From the NCBI RefSeq assembly GCF_038396675.1, contig NC_088931.1:23362501-23426500 (forward strand): 64,000 bases of DNA, given 5' to 3'. The DNA is from Hydra vulgaris (lineage: Eukaryota > Cnidaria > Hydrozoa > Anthoathecata > Hydridae). The notes below the pieces were generated by a model. It ran no database searches. It was not told the DNA's origin and worked only from the letters and a program-made list of their open reading frames with translations. Position 1 is the stretch's first letter; each line of letters starts with the position of its first letter. The translations under genes were made by a program, and so were the position numbers. This document shows, piece after piece, positions 47,975 through 59,271 of the stretch.

Positions 47975-48670
47975 TGCCATGCTAGACAAGAATAAAATGA
48001 GGATAGAAAACTAGGAAAGAATAATTTCAAAATAGAATGTTTTATGATAGAAATAAAGAAACCTTATTCAAGGATTAGAAAAGAATATTTTTTGGCAGAA
48101 ATTTTGAAAAGAAACTTGAAATACTTTCTTAGAAAGAATATTTTTTAATAAAAGTAAACAACTTGCTTGGCAAGAATTTTATTTAATAAATGCGAAAAAC
48201 TTGCTTGGAAAGAATTTTATTTAATAAATCTAAAAAACTTGCTACGACAGAATTTTATTTCATTAATCCAAAAAAACTTGCTAGGACAGAATTACCATTT
48301 ATAATAAAAGTGAATCACTGATGAATGATTCAGAAATTTCAGATAATCTTTATTATTTCACAAAGATTTTGTTAGAATTAGATTATACTTATTTAACATT
48401 TATTCAATTAAAAATCATAACTGTAATTACCAAATTGCGCGCAAATTCTTTCTTAAAATTTCTTTGCTAGCACGTTTTTAAAATTTCTTTTCTAAAGTTT
48501 CTTTGCTAGTACGTTTTTCCAATTTTCTTTGCTAGAAAGAAAATGACTTTTACTTGTGCGACTTCTATCCTAAAAAAGTCTTTGCTAGCAAGTTTTTTAT
48601 TTTTCTTTGCCAGAAAGGATATATGTATTTCTTTCTTCTTTTCTATCCTTCAATTATTCTATCATAGTAT
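47975..48670. repeat. Inverted purine-rich/pyrimidine-rich repeat block
   Basis: The left part is A/G-rich on the + strand with repeated AACTTGCTTGGAAAGAATTTTATTTAATAAAT-like units (about 40 bp, four copies at 48140-48300). The right part (48430-48660) is the opposite, with TTTCTTTGCTAGCAAGTTTT-like units. Reverse complement of the right part gives the same AAACTTGCTAGCAAAGA words, so the block is an imperfect inverted repeat about 700 bp long. No protein encoded. Confidence 0.7.
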
Positions 48671-49092
48671 TCTTCTACATAAACTTAAAAATTATGGTAT
48701 TAAAAATTCTAACTTAGTTTGATTTAGAAGTTATTTAACAAACAGAAAACATCATTATGATAGAAAAATAATGATGTTTTCTGTCACATAATGATGGAAA
48801 AACGGATTTAGCGTCCCGCAAGGATCAATCCTAGAACCTTGCTTATTTCTCATTTATATAAATGATTTGAGTAAATTTTTTAAATATTGTAAATTCAATT
48901 CTATTTGCAAACGATACTAACATATTTTATTCAAATGAAGAAATTAATATTTTATTTGAAACAATAAACAAAGAACTTTAATTGAAACTTGAACTGCAAA
49001 ATTAAATGAATGTTTATAGCGAATAAACCAAATAGCACACACAATGTAATATATTTTATTCATTTTATACTGTTTTAAACATTAAAATATCT
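48670..49092 (+). mobile_element. LINE reverse transcriptase fragment, upstream part
   Basis: Translation gives LLHKLKNYGIKNSNLV, RSYLTNRKHH, FSVPQGSILEPCLFLIYINDLSKFF and a damaged catalytic box (FANDTNIFYSNEE after frame correction), fingers to palm of a CR1-like reverse transcriptase. The equivalent downstream part begins at about 51595, with two Tc1 copies and a CAA repeat between. Confidence 0.72.
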
Positions 49093-49099
49093 AAAAATA

Positions 49100-49960
49100 G
49101 TCATAATCAGAGAAGAAATAAGAAACATATCGTTTTTGGCGCTAAAACTTTTCCCGCGTCAAAATATGGTAGACCAGACAATATTTTCTGGTGACAAACG
49201 AATAACGCCCAGCTGGATATTGATGTGTCATTGCGTACGGTACAAAGAACGTTACATGAAGCCAAACATCTGAGGTATGCAAAGGTATGGCGTATGCAAA
49301 CAAACATTTATCTTGTCCACCTGATTGGGCTTAATTATTTGGTCTGATGAGAAGAAATTTAATCTTGATGGTCCAGATTGATATTAATATTATTGAAATG
49401 GCTTACAAAAAGAGCCCGAGAATTTCTTGTCCAGGCAAAATATCATGATTTGGGGTGCATTTTCCAAGGCTGGATTATCTGAATTAATGTTCTTAGAAGG
49501 GAAAAAAACAGGTGAAGACACTCTCTGAATACTTATTACACTCTCTGAATACTTAATGCCTTATGGGCATGCAAATTATAGACATAAGTTTGTCTTTATC
49601 CATGATAACGCATCGATACATACGGCAAAGACCGTAATGGAGTTTGTAACGGAACATGACATCCAGTTGTTTGATCATACAGCGCTGTCACCCGACTTGA
49701 GTCCAATTGAAAATATTTGGGGTTACTTGTCTTGTCACGTGTATGCAAATGGAAAACAACACAGTAACGTCACAAAACTGAAAATGGCCATCCAGATGGA
49801 ATGGAACAAAATCCCCCAGTCTTTGCTTGAAACGCTCATTTCCTCGATGCCTAAGCGTTGCATTCAGGTTATTATGAAGAAAAGTAAAAAGATTGACTAT
49901 TTGGCACATGATGTATTTTTCATTTTATTCATTTTTTGTTTTTTAAATGTTTAAAACAAA
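49100..49960 (+). pseudogene. Tc3-like transposase remnant (DD34E)
   Basis: Starts with decayed helix-turn-helix sequence (DVSLRTVQRTLHEAKHLRY), then IIWSDEKKFNLDGPD (first Asp), IMIWGAFSKAGLSEL, FIHDNASIHTAKTV (second Asp), SPDLSPIENIWG (Glu, 34 residues later) and MPKRCIQVIMKKSKKIDY. The last part is an open frame at 49556-49954. A short tandem duplication ACACTCTCTGAATACTTA breaks the frame at 49518-49556, with stops before it. Terminal repeats were not found. Confidence 0.83.
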
Positions 49961-50164
49961 AACGAAGACGATATTTTTTTTTCTGCATTTTATTTCTTGT
50001 CTTAAATTGTGTAAAATATTTACAGTTGTTGCAAAAAGTCTGTTGGATTCGTGTTTTTTTAACAAATTCAAAGTTTAAATGGACACAGTGTCTCTAATAC
50101 ATCTCACAGTTTATCAAAACATTATTTAAAATTACATAACAGTAATGTAGTTCAGTTTTACATA

Positions 50165-51215
50165 TCACTAATATCTGCTACACTGTTCCTTATTCTTAAT
50201 TACTTCAGCAATTCTCGCAGGCATAGAATTTACGAGATTTCTACAAACATCAGCTGTTATGTCTGTGCACCACACACGTGTAATGATGGCACAAAGATCA
50301 CCTAAATTTGATGGTTTCTCTTTATCAATCTTTAGTTTAATTATATGCCACAAGTTTTATGGGGTTAAGGCCTGGGCTCTGCCTCGGCCAAGGACCTAGA
50401 ACCTCAACCCCATGAGCTCGAAGCCAGATTTTCACAAAAGCTGCTTGATATCAGGGAGCACCGTCATGCATAAACAGTTTGCAGTTATGAATCTGCATAA
50501 CTGTCAAAAGCTTTTCATCCAGTATGGTAATGTATTTCTGTGCATTCATAGTGGTATTTTGTGGGAGAAAGTAGTGGGAGCCTCGGCCAGACGCTGAGAA
50601 GCTGCCCTATACTATCAAGTATGCTGCATTTTTAACAGTTCGAATGCAAAACTTTGAATCAAATCTTTTATTGGTAGGACGACGAACATATCTTGGTGCT
50701 GCAGAAAACAACTTTATGATACTTCTGTCACTAAACATTACTTCATTCCGCATTTCACTAGTGCAATGTTTGAATTTCATGCAAAAAAGTAACCTATCAC
50801 GAACGTTCTTCTTCGGTAACAGTGGTTTTCGTCCAGGTCGGAACGCTTTTAGATTAAAAGTGTCACTCAAACCTCGTCGAATGGTTCTTGCCTAACTCTG
50901 TGTGGTAACTCTGTGACTTGCTACGGCAGAGGATGATATCATTAGATTCTTAAACACGTGTTGTTTTATCGCTCGATCGTATCGTAGCAGGAGTTGTAAC
51001 CTTAGGGTGTTCGGTTCGACGTTTTAATTTCACATCACCTGTCTCTCGCCAATATTTCATTTTCGATGACACAACTTGCTGGGAAACATTAAGATGTTGT
51101 GCCGCAGCTGCAGCATAACATCCTATTGTTTCCCAGCAAGTTTAAGCTGTGTAAAACTCGAGTTAACTAATGCAACAATCTGACCACGTTTTTTAGTAGA
51201 AAATTCCATTTTTGG
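50165..51215 (-). pseudogene. Tc1-like transposase remnant
   Basis: On the - strand: MEFSTKKRGQIVALVNSS and decayed helix-turn-helix sequence near 51210-50990, then FRPGRKPLLPKKNVRDRLLF, NEVMFSDRSIIKLF (first Asp), MHDGAP with a stop after it (second Asp), LGPWPRQSPGLNPI, then WHIIKLKIDKE and VNSMPARIAEVIKNK at the C-terminus. The Glu after NPI is lost. Several stops. It lies tail to tail with the Tc3-like copy. Confidence 0.82.
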
Positions 51216-51351
51216 TATAAAATTATTGATCTAAAGTAAACAAAGAACACAATATAAACAAATAAGAAATGAAACTATTTCATTTCTTTAAATAAAAGAT
51301 TATCTCAATTAGTTCAATCAAAAAAACCAACAGCATTGTGGTTCATTTCTT

Positions 51352-51356
51352 TCAAT

Positions 51357-51416
<60 letters not shown>

Positions 51417-51434
51417 AACAACAACAACAACAAG
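51352..51434. repeat. (CAA)n microsatellite
   Basis: About 80 bp of CAA trinucleotides with two TAA interruptions; gives a spurious poly-Leu frame on the - strand. Confidence 0.95.
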
Positions 51435-51594
51435 AAGCTTAAAACAGAAAAATGACGCAAAATACAGTTATATTTGAGCATACAACACACTTTTGGCCAC
51501 AACTGTATTAATAATTGTGTTAAATTTAATACGTTCATGCACCTATTTTTATTACTAAATTATTGCATGTGCTATTTGTTTGGTGCAGACTGTA

Positions 51595-52730
51595 TCTATA
51601 AATATAAAAAAAAAATATATATTCTCTTCCATCGTCTTCATGAAAATGAACTCATTCCTTTAAAATTTCCTAATCTCCTTATTAATAACTCTTGTATCAT
51701 AAGAGAGAGATCATTGTTGTTTTTAGGTGTTGTTTTAGATGAAAATTTGACGTGGAGGAAGCACAAAGATATAATCCAAAATAAAATTTCGAAAAATATT
51801 GGTCTACTATACAAAGCTAAGCAGTTGTTAGACTAAACCTGTTTGAAATAAATTTGTTTTTCTTTTATTTATTGCTACCTAAATTACGCAAACGTTGCCT
51901 GCTGTAGTATTAACGTAACTAAAATAAATAAACTGCTTAGCAAACAAAAGCATGCTTTAACAACAATTGGAAATGAAGATCGCTTCTCACACACTAAACT
52001 CCAATTTATTAAATTTAATATTCTCAACGTATTTCAACTTAACTTTTATCATATTCTTATGTTCAAAGTTAATAAAAAGCAGCACCTATCTTATTTAACT
52101 TAATTTTTGAAAAAATAAATCATCTATACCCAACACGTTTTTCAGCAAGCAATTACATTCAACAGAAAATCTATTACTCTGCTACTAAGTTTTCAATTAC
52201 AAATAGAGGTCCTAAACTATGGAACACGCTTTTGAATAATGAGCTAAAAACCATTTCTTCTTTTAAACAATTTAAAAGTATACTTTAGCAAAAACTTTTG
52301 ATAAATGATGAATTCTAAAGTTTTTGATTAGGAGTAAACACGTTCGTTTTATTTAATTTATTTGCTTATTTAACTTTTTTTTTTTAATTGGATAACAATT
52401 TGATTTAAAAAGTTAAAACAATTTTAAAAAAAATTAAAACAAATCTTTTATTAAACTTTTTAAAGATAAAAAAAAAATTAAAATTCTGTTATATTTGTAT
52501 ATACTTTTAGATAAATTACACTGTTATATAGCGTAAATTACAAGACATATGTCTTGTAATTTAATGAAGTTACGTTGTTTTTGTTTTTTTATTATTGAAA
52601 TTTTTATTTAAATGGACTTGGCGATAAGACCAAATTTGTCTTTTTCTCACCCAGGTCATGTGTTAATATATTTGTATTGCTTAATTTTTGTAACTTTTTT
52701 CTTTTTATTGGCGAAATACATAATTAATTA
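51595..52730 (+). mobile_element. CR1-like LINE, C-terminal part and 3' end
   Basis: Gives KKIYILFHRLHENELIPLKF, INNSCIIRERSLLFLGVVLDENLTWRKHKDII, KNIGLLYKAKQ, then decayed C-terminal sequence ending RGPKLWNTLLNNELK. The 3' region carries GATAAGACCAAATTTGTCTTTTTC, as in the 17.2-kb copy. Most likely the continuation of the fragment at 48.67-49.09 kb. Confidence 0.78.
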
Positions 52731-52756
52731 AATAGCAAAGACATTATAAAACTATA

Positions 52757-53165
52757 TCCCCGGGGAAGTTGGGGTACAGTAGATCGAGGGGCACAGTGAA
52801 TAAGAGGCATTTTCTCAAAGATTAGAATTTTGTTTATCTTGATAATGTAATCATTTTATGTGTTCATATATCAGCCATCTTTATTTATAGTTGTTACCAC
52901 ATAATTTTAGATTAACGGTTTTTGGTAGATAATGCTTGTTTTTAGCTAACTAAAGTAAATTTTCTTACCGTCCTTATGTTTGTTATGGAGATCATGGTTG
53001 AAACAATTTCAAAACTTGAAGTTTTTCAATCGAATTATTGATATTTATACTTCTTTTTAGTGGTTTAGCTTTTCTTTTAGCAACACTCATGTCCCAAGAA
53101 ATTATACTTAATTTGTTATGGTGGGACACAGTGAATTGGGGAACAGTGAATAGGTTGTTTAAAAA
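52757..53165. other. Possible DNA-transposon remnant with repeated ACAGTGAAT ends
   Basis: GGGGCACAGTGAATAAGAGG near 52788 and TGGGGAACAGTGAATAGG near 53137 are direct, not inverted, repeats about 350 bp apart, each preceded by a second related copy (GGGGTACAGTAGAT; GGGACACAGTGAATT). A short - strand frame starts MSVAKRKAKPLKRSININ but has no recognised relative. Looks like part of a mobile element of unknown class. Confidence 0.4.
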
Positions 53166-53439
53166 TGCTCCATTAATGATCTTAAAGATTAAATTCATTC
53201 ATTTTTAACAAACAAATTACCTGAAAATGAATTTATTAGTTATTAATATTAGAATTTATAATTTTTTAATTTTTTAATATTTTTATAAGTTTTGTTATCA
53301 ATAAAATTCTTTTTTTTTTTTCTTGATTATCAAACTGTCTATTATTCAGATTTTATACTAATCTAATTAATAAGAGTATGCCAAAAGTATAGTGTACAGT
53401 GTCATTAGTCTCTCAGCCTCAAAGTTACTTGGCTATGTC

Positions 53440-54760
53440 CCTATTCATTATCATTAATGTCATAAAATGGTTCAGAAGTTATTTATCAAACCGTAAACAG
53501 TTTGTTTTTAGTAATAATAATTATTCTAATGAGTTTTTAAATATTTCATGTGGCGTTACCCAAGGCTCCATTTTAGGACCCCTGTTGTTCTTGATTTATA
53601 TAAACGACCTAAATAAAGCCTCAAATTTAATAAGTATCATGTTTGCTGATGATACCAACTTATTTCTTTCCAATAATGATATTTACAAACTCTTCTCTAG
53701 CATGAACGAGCAACTTAAAAATATATCCAAGTGGTTCAAATGCAATAAACTAATTCTAAACAGTAACAAAACAAAATGGATTCTGTTCCATCCTGTCTCA
53801 AAAATAGCTTTTGGGTGTCACAAAGTTTTTGGGTGTTTTTCTTGATGAAAACATCACATGGAAAGCACATATTGACTATATTAGCACAAAAATTTCCAAA
53901 AGCATTGGAATTTTATATAAATCCAGAACAAATTTAAGTAAAAAAAGTTTAACCCAAATCTACTACTCATTTACACATAGTTATTTAAATTATGCAAATA
54001 TTGTATGCGGAAGCACAGAAAAAAGTAAGTTACAATGTCTTTACCGCCGTCAGAAGCATGCGATTCGTTTAATTAATTTTGCAGATTGATACACTCATTT
54101 CAAACCTTTTTTTTATTGAAATGAAAATTCTCAATATATATGAGCTTAATGTGTTTAATGTCCTATGCCTATGTGGAAAAATGACTTATCCTTATCTGTC
54201 TTTAAAGATCTCTTTTGTGATAAACCAATAAATAAATACACACAATAAAATAATTTTCTCATATATGAACCTTTTTGTCGAACCAAGTTTAATAAGTTTT
54301 GTATTGCTTATCGCGCACCGTATCTTTGGAATAAGATTGTTTTGTCAAATTTTGATATATTTCACACTTATCCCACTTTCAAATATAAACTGAAAAATTT
54401 TATTTTATCTATTGATGACGTAGTCAAGTACTTCTAATTGATACTTTGTAATCTTTGTTTAGAACTTTTATTTTATTGTAAAATACGCTTTATGAAACAT
54501 TTTAATTTTTGTTTTTATCTTATATATATAAATGATATAGATTCTATATATAGTAACGTCAGATTTATTTACACGAAATTCTATTTTATTTATATAGCAT
54601 CGTCAGATTTATTTACACTGCTTATTGAAATTAATTTTTATTCAATTTTGTTTTGCTGTAAAATGTCTAAAGCTGTAAAGGTTCTGATGATAAGATCATT
54701 ATGATCTTCTTTCAGATACCTTGTTTGTTTGTTTGTAAAATACGACAAATGTAAACGAGC
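53440..54760 (+). mobile_element. CR1-like LINE, 5' truncated, one main frameshift
   Basis: Open frames give WFRSYLSNRKQFVFSNNNYS, CGVTQGSILGPLLFLIYINDL, catalytic FADDTNLFLS, SNKTKWILFHPVSK, then after a frameshift near 53810 KFLGVFLDENITWKAHIDYI and LTQIYYSFTHSYLNYANI. The C-terminus continues with stops to FCIAYRAPYLWNKIVLSNFD and ends IDDVVKYF at 54436. The 3' region ends with GATAAGATCATTATGATCTT and TTGTTTGTTTGT, followed by an A-run, giving a reference for where this family normally ends. Confidence 0.87.
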
Positions 54761-54783
54761 AAAAAAAAAAGAAATATAAGATA

Positions 54784-55683
54784 ACGGGTGAACAGTAAAA
54801 TTTGAGATTTTTTTAACGGTTTTTGTTTTTTAATTTTTTTTTTTTGTGCACTGATTCATTTATTGTTTCTATTTTAGAGCCCACTCTCTGTAGCTGCTGC
54901 TGGCAAAGTTTTATGAAGGTATTCTTACTATTTTGTAATCTACATCAAAATGAAGCGTGAAAGTTTGATTGATTGTGTGTACAGGTATTGTGATTCGCAT
55001 TTCAAGGAAGGTAGAAAAGTCGTCGTGGATCATTATTTGAAAGAAAATCACCCAAGAGCAAGCATTTACAGATACATTTCAATGTTGGAAAAAGGCAAAT
55101 CAAAACTTTGTGTTGTTGGTTTTGGTCGAAAAGCTAAAAAAATGACTAAAACCAATATTACCAAGTTAAAAAGCATGATTGATGGTTGTTCTGGCATTTC
55201 CAGCCAACAAATTGCTCAAAAGCTCAAGAGCAGCCAATCTCACGCCTTGTATACAATTCAGCAACACACAAATATTGTTTACCGAAAAAAACAGACCATT
55301 CCAGCCCGTACTCCTGAGCAAGTGTCCAAGTTACAAACATGTTGTGGCAGATTTTGTAGAAAATTTTATAGGTGTGATTTCATAATTGATGATGAATAAT
55401 ACTTTACATTTTCTCACTCTGATAAGAACTCAAACATTGGGTCAAGCAATCCAATAGCATTTTCTTGTGGTGTAAAATACAAGTCCAAAGCAAAGTTTGA
55501 AAAGAAAATGCTTGAATGGTTAGCAATTTCTTAAAAAACATCATCCTAAGGGTAATTTTGTGTTTCAAAAATAAGTCATTTGATTATAAATCTACGAGCT
55601 GTTTTTTATTTTATCGAAAAGTATTGATCCACTGCAAAGTTAGAGCATTTCAAAAAAAATCTCAAATTTTACTGTTCACCCGT
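54784..55683. mobile_element. Tc1/mariner-superfamily element, internally deleted, 900 bp
   Basis: Left end ACGGGTGAACAGTAAAATTT, right end (reverse complement) identical over 20 bases and continuing GAGATTTTTTT. TA flanks at 54782-54783 and 55684-55685. Shares ACGGGTGA with the DD36E element but the rest of the ends differ. Confidence 0.94.
54950..55560 (+). pseudogene. Transposase fragment, N-terminal half
   Basis: Open frame of 149 codons (MKRESLIDCVYRYCDSHFKE) with two helix-turn-helix-like regions, VVDHYLKENHPRASIYRYIS and GISSQQIAQKLKSSQSHAL, and ending at DFIIDDE, the first catalytic Asp, where a stop interrupts. Read-through gives YFTFSHSDK and KYKSKAKFEKKMLEWLAIS. The second Asp and the Glu are absent, so the copy lost its C-terminal half. 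The layout parallels the DD36E transposase, though that relation is inferred. Confidence 0.8.
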
Positions 55684-55714
55684 TAATCATTTGGCACTAA
55701 ATTTTTTTATTAAA

Positions 55715-56420
55715 CTTCTTCGCTTCCAACAAAGCTGCAAGCAATCACTATTAGAGTTGGAAGTTATTGTGAAAATATGAAGTTTATGAAGCAAGATCAC
55801 GATTATAAGTTTATAAAGCAAAGTAAAGTTTATAAAGCAAGATAAAGTTTATAAAGCAAGATAAAGTTTATAAAGCAAGATAAAGTTTATAAAGCAAGAT
55901 AAAGTTTATAAAGCAAGATAACGATGAGCAGACGACTTAAAAGATTGTAAATTATATGAATCAGGAAAACAAGATGAAGGGAGTGAATTCCAAAGAACTG
56001 ATGTTCGAGGAAAAAAATTAGACAAATAAGAATTTTTGGAGCACTTACGAACAGTCACAGTAAAAACATGAAACTTAATTGAATGACCAATAACACGAGA
56101 ATGAGTTTTAGTAGCATGCACAAGAGGCGCTAGCTCTTTAGCGCCCTTTATAAAATACGCTAGCTCTTTTGCGCCCATTATAGTATTTATAGAAAAGAAA
56201 AAGAAAAGCAACATTTCGACTATGTGACAATGGTTGAAGATTGTCTGCAAGAGCAGGTATAACTATGTTTACAATGCGTTTTTGCGCCTTGTCTAAAAGA
56301 GCAATCATTCGAAGATCCGCTTCAATTATGGCAACAGTATTCCATACAAGGATGTATTTAAAATTTATAGAGATATAGAATAAAATCCGGAGTCAGAAAG
56401 TGGCAAGCTCGGTAAAGAGA
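55715..56420 (-). mobile_element. Jockey-like LINE, 3' part
   Basis: The - strand frame at 56250-55906 gives GAKELAPLVHATKTHSRVIG, VTVRKCSKNSYLSNFFPRTSVLWNSLP and FPDSYNLQSFKSSAHRYL, the C-terminal end of a jockey-like LINE. The 3' part to 55715 matches the copies at 24.6 and 2.4 kb. A short minisatellite lies inside; within the coding part GCTAGCTCTTTAGCGCCC is duplicated. Confidence 0.75.
55783..55922. repeat. Minisatellite, about 20-bp unit
   Basis: Seven or so copies of ATAAAGTTTATAAAGCAAG in tandem inside the LINE 3' region. Confidence 0.93.
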
Positions 56421-56424
56421 TGCA

Positions 56425-57635
56425 ACCTTAGCAGATGCTAATTTTGCTATTGATTTGATATATTCTCAAAAAATTATCATTATAACTTTTTAATCAATTA
56501 AAATATGAAACTAAATCGTTAATAGTATGATATTATTAAAATGTGATAATATTTACGAACGTATGAGGGGTGCATTGTATAGTTTTTTTTTTTAATAATA
56601 AAGCTACCTTTATAATAATCATTTTTGTTTTTAAAGAAATTGGCTATGATGATGATAGCCATTTTTATAGAAAACTTTTGTAAGCTTTGTACGTTTTCCA
56701 TAATGATTCGGCTAAAGAAGAACTAAAAACCTATTCTCCAAGTTAATTGCTGTAAAATATTGTTCATTGAAACTCAGCATACATGGATGATCCTGACCCT
56801 GGAAATCGATTGCTTGATGATGATTAGAATATGTGTAAATTATGTGAGCACTGGTGCCATTTACCGTTCGGCAAATACGATAAACAAAAATTTACTTGTA
56901 TGTGACTATGGTGTAGGGTCTTTTTAAAGCTAAAAAGACTGTATGACTTGCCAACAATTGTCAAAATAATTCAGACTAACCCTATTTTGTTGAACAAATT
57001 AATGGAAAGTCTCTAGTAAAATCGTAATATAGAAAAAAACTTGTCACCTTGTTTCATTAACGTTATAATTAATTATAATATAAGGACCTTCTCAAAGTAT
57101 TACTTTTTTTGGAGAACATCTTATATGAGGGATGTACAATTTCATTTTTTTAAGATTAGTTATATTAAGTGTTTTTAAACATTTCATAGTTGTTAAAAAA
57201 AAAACAACTTACAAATGAAAGCTTGATTTTTAACAAAGAATTAATATATTTTGCACAAATTATAAATATTGTATATCCTGTTATTTTCGTCTTTTGCGTA
57301 CTACCCTTGGGATTGTTAGAGGAGTGGCATGTTTTGAAATCTTAAATAATTTTTATTCAAAACGCAATTATTTTGAATTAAAAAAAAATTTAAACATTAA
57401 GAACGATTTAAAAAATATTTGTCATTTTAGTAAACTTTACAGAATTACATTAAAAGTAAAATATTTACATTATTATAATCATATAATTTATTATATACAC
57501 TATAAACATAATCGACATTATAAATACATTAAAAAAGTATGAACTAGGAATGGGGTTTACCCATTAGGAATGGGTTTAATTGGGGTTTAGGAATGGGCGA
57601 TACAGATAACAAATCATGTCAAGGTTATATGTATT
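56425..57635. other. AT-rich DNA downstream of the Prickle-like gene
   Basis: No intact gene. At 56825-56920 (+) a broken frame reads CKLCEHWCHLPFGKYDKQKF then CM, stop, LWC, resembling a decayed PHD-type zinc finger. Short imperfect repeats of AGGAATGGGTTTA lie at 57545-57600. The 3' untranslated region of the - strand gene should occupy the right edge. Confidence 0.5.
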
Positions 57636-57638
57636 ATT

Positions 57639-59264
57639 TCAAGACATAACACATTGACCCTGACTCTTGGTCTTATCTTTTTTTTTTGCTTTCTTTAAAA
57701 TATTTCTATCATGGATAGCCATGTCATCTTTAGTAACGTAATTAATTCTTGTTCTTTTTTGGTCTTCAGCAGAAAGCATGCCAAAAGAACGAGGTTTTAT
57801 ATTTTCCACATTTTCTATACTTTTTCCTGCCACTCGTCGTCCGTCAATCATTTGATAATTTCTTTTAGGAGTTGAAACCTCTATTCCTAGTTTAAGGTTT
57901 GCAACGGCATCGTTTTTAGATTTATATTTTATGGTATTATTAAGACTCGCATCTGATTTAGTTCTTTTGTTATTATTTTCACGTTCGTTATTTCGACCAA
58001 CGATTCGAGATTTGGTGGTGTCTAGTGATTCAGTCGATTTAGTTATTGTAAAGTTATTATCAATTATTTTTTTTACAGAAATTTGAAAACTGTTTTGAGA
58101 AGTGCTAAAATTTTCCCGTCTTTCAGATTGTTTACGTTTATCTACTTCAAAGTCAGAATAATAGTCGTCCCGTTTACGACGACGACGGCGTTGTCTTTCA
58201 GCTTGAACTAGTTTTTCGATAGAAGCATTTCCATTTATATGAGTTATATTCCCATACTTATTACGTTCATTAGTTTTTAATTGATTCCTTTGAACAACTT
58301 CATGTCGAGTTATTGATTCTTTCGGCGGAACCATGTCAATCCATACCTCGGTGCTTAACTTAGATCTATGTCTCGGTGGAACTCTTAATACTGGCTTTTC
58401 ACTATGTTTGTTACTCGGCGGAAAACATGGTAACTCTTTTTTTGAAGATATGGACACTTTTGATGAATTTGACTTTGTATCTTCGCGGTCACTGTCATCT
58501 ATATAACCTTCTTTTGCAATATTACGAATCATATCTCCAATTTTTTCAGCAGCAGCTAATCCGTATTTATCAAGAGAACTACGATAACTAGTTTTTGACC
58601 GAAATTCAATAAGTTTTCTTACGGGCTCCGGACTCATACTGTTTGACATAATATATGTACTATTCATGGAATCTGGAGGTTTTAATGACCTATTTTTCGA
58701 TGTAGAACGCGGAGGATACTTGGTGCTTGTTGGATTAGGAGGAAGCGTACCTTTACTACAACTTGAAGAACAATAAATTTCGCCATTTTTAGGTAAAAAA
58801 GGTTGTCCTAGCAATGATAGTCCACACGTAAAACAGCTGAAGCATTTTTCATTTGCATGCCAATGTTGACTGCCGTGTGCCATCTGTCCAACATCAATAC
58901 CAATAGGTTCGCCACAAGCATCACAAAATTCTGCAAACATCTTTTCGAAACATTTGCAACATATTGGTCTGTTATCTCGCATAACATAACATTTGTGGTG
59001 ATAGTTTTTGACTGAAAAATGACCAATGTGCCAAAATTGTCCTTCCGCTTCGGTACACTCATCGGAAAAAATTATCTAAATTTTAATGAAGAAATTTTTT
59101 TAACTATGAAAACAAATTTTTATTTATATTGTACATTTTATTTACAGCATAACTAAAAATTTATAAAACCTACTAAAAAAAGCATGATAATTAGTATACC
59201 TCATCACAAGCAGAACACCTCGGCTTCATTAGCTCGGCATGATGACGGCCACAGTAAACGCGAC
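57639..59264 (-). CDS. PRICKLE: Prickle-like PET/LIM protein, last two exons seen
   Basis: Planar cell polarity scaffold at the plasma membrane. Exon 59264-59200 encodes GRVYCGRHHAELMKPRCSACDE (end of LIM1, start of LIM2). It splices in phase 0 to 59075-57639, 478 residues, which opens IIFSDECTEAEGQFWH and continues through LIM2 and a complete LIM3 (CDACGEPIGIDVGQMAHGSQ, HWHANEKCFSC, GEIYCSSSC). The long tail has a basic run RQRRRRRKRDDYYSDFEVDK and ends in a lysine-rich segment plus CVMS, a CAAX box for lipid attachment. Human PRICKLE1/2 have the same order. Odd point: LIM2 lacks the central Cys-x2-Cys; WHIGHF is followed by SVKNYHHKCYVM, about four residues shorter than relatives. The PET domain and most of LIM1 are not in the window. 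A LINE ends within about 10 bp of the upstream exon. Confidence 0.9.
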
Positions 59265-59271
59265 CTTGTAA

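Noticed and set aside
48100..48310. CRISPR-like array
   Set aside because: Units of about 40 bp repeat without unique spacers, in a eukaryotic genome; it is a tandem repeat.
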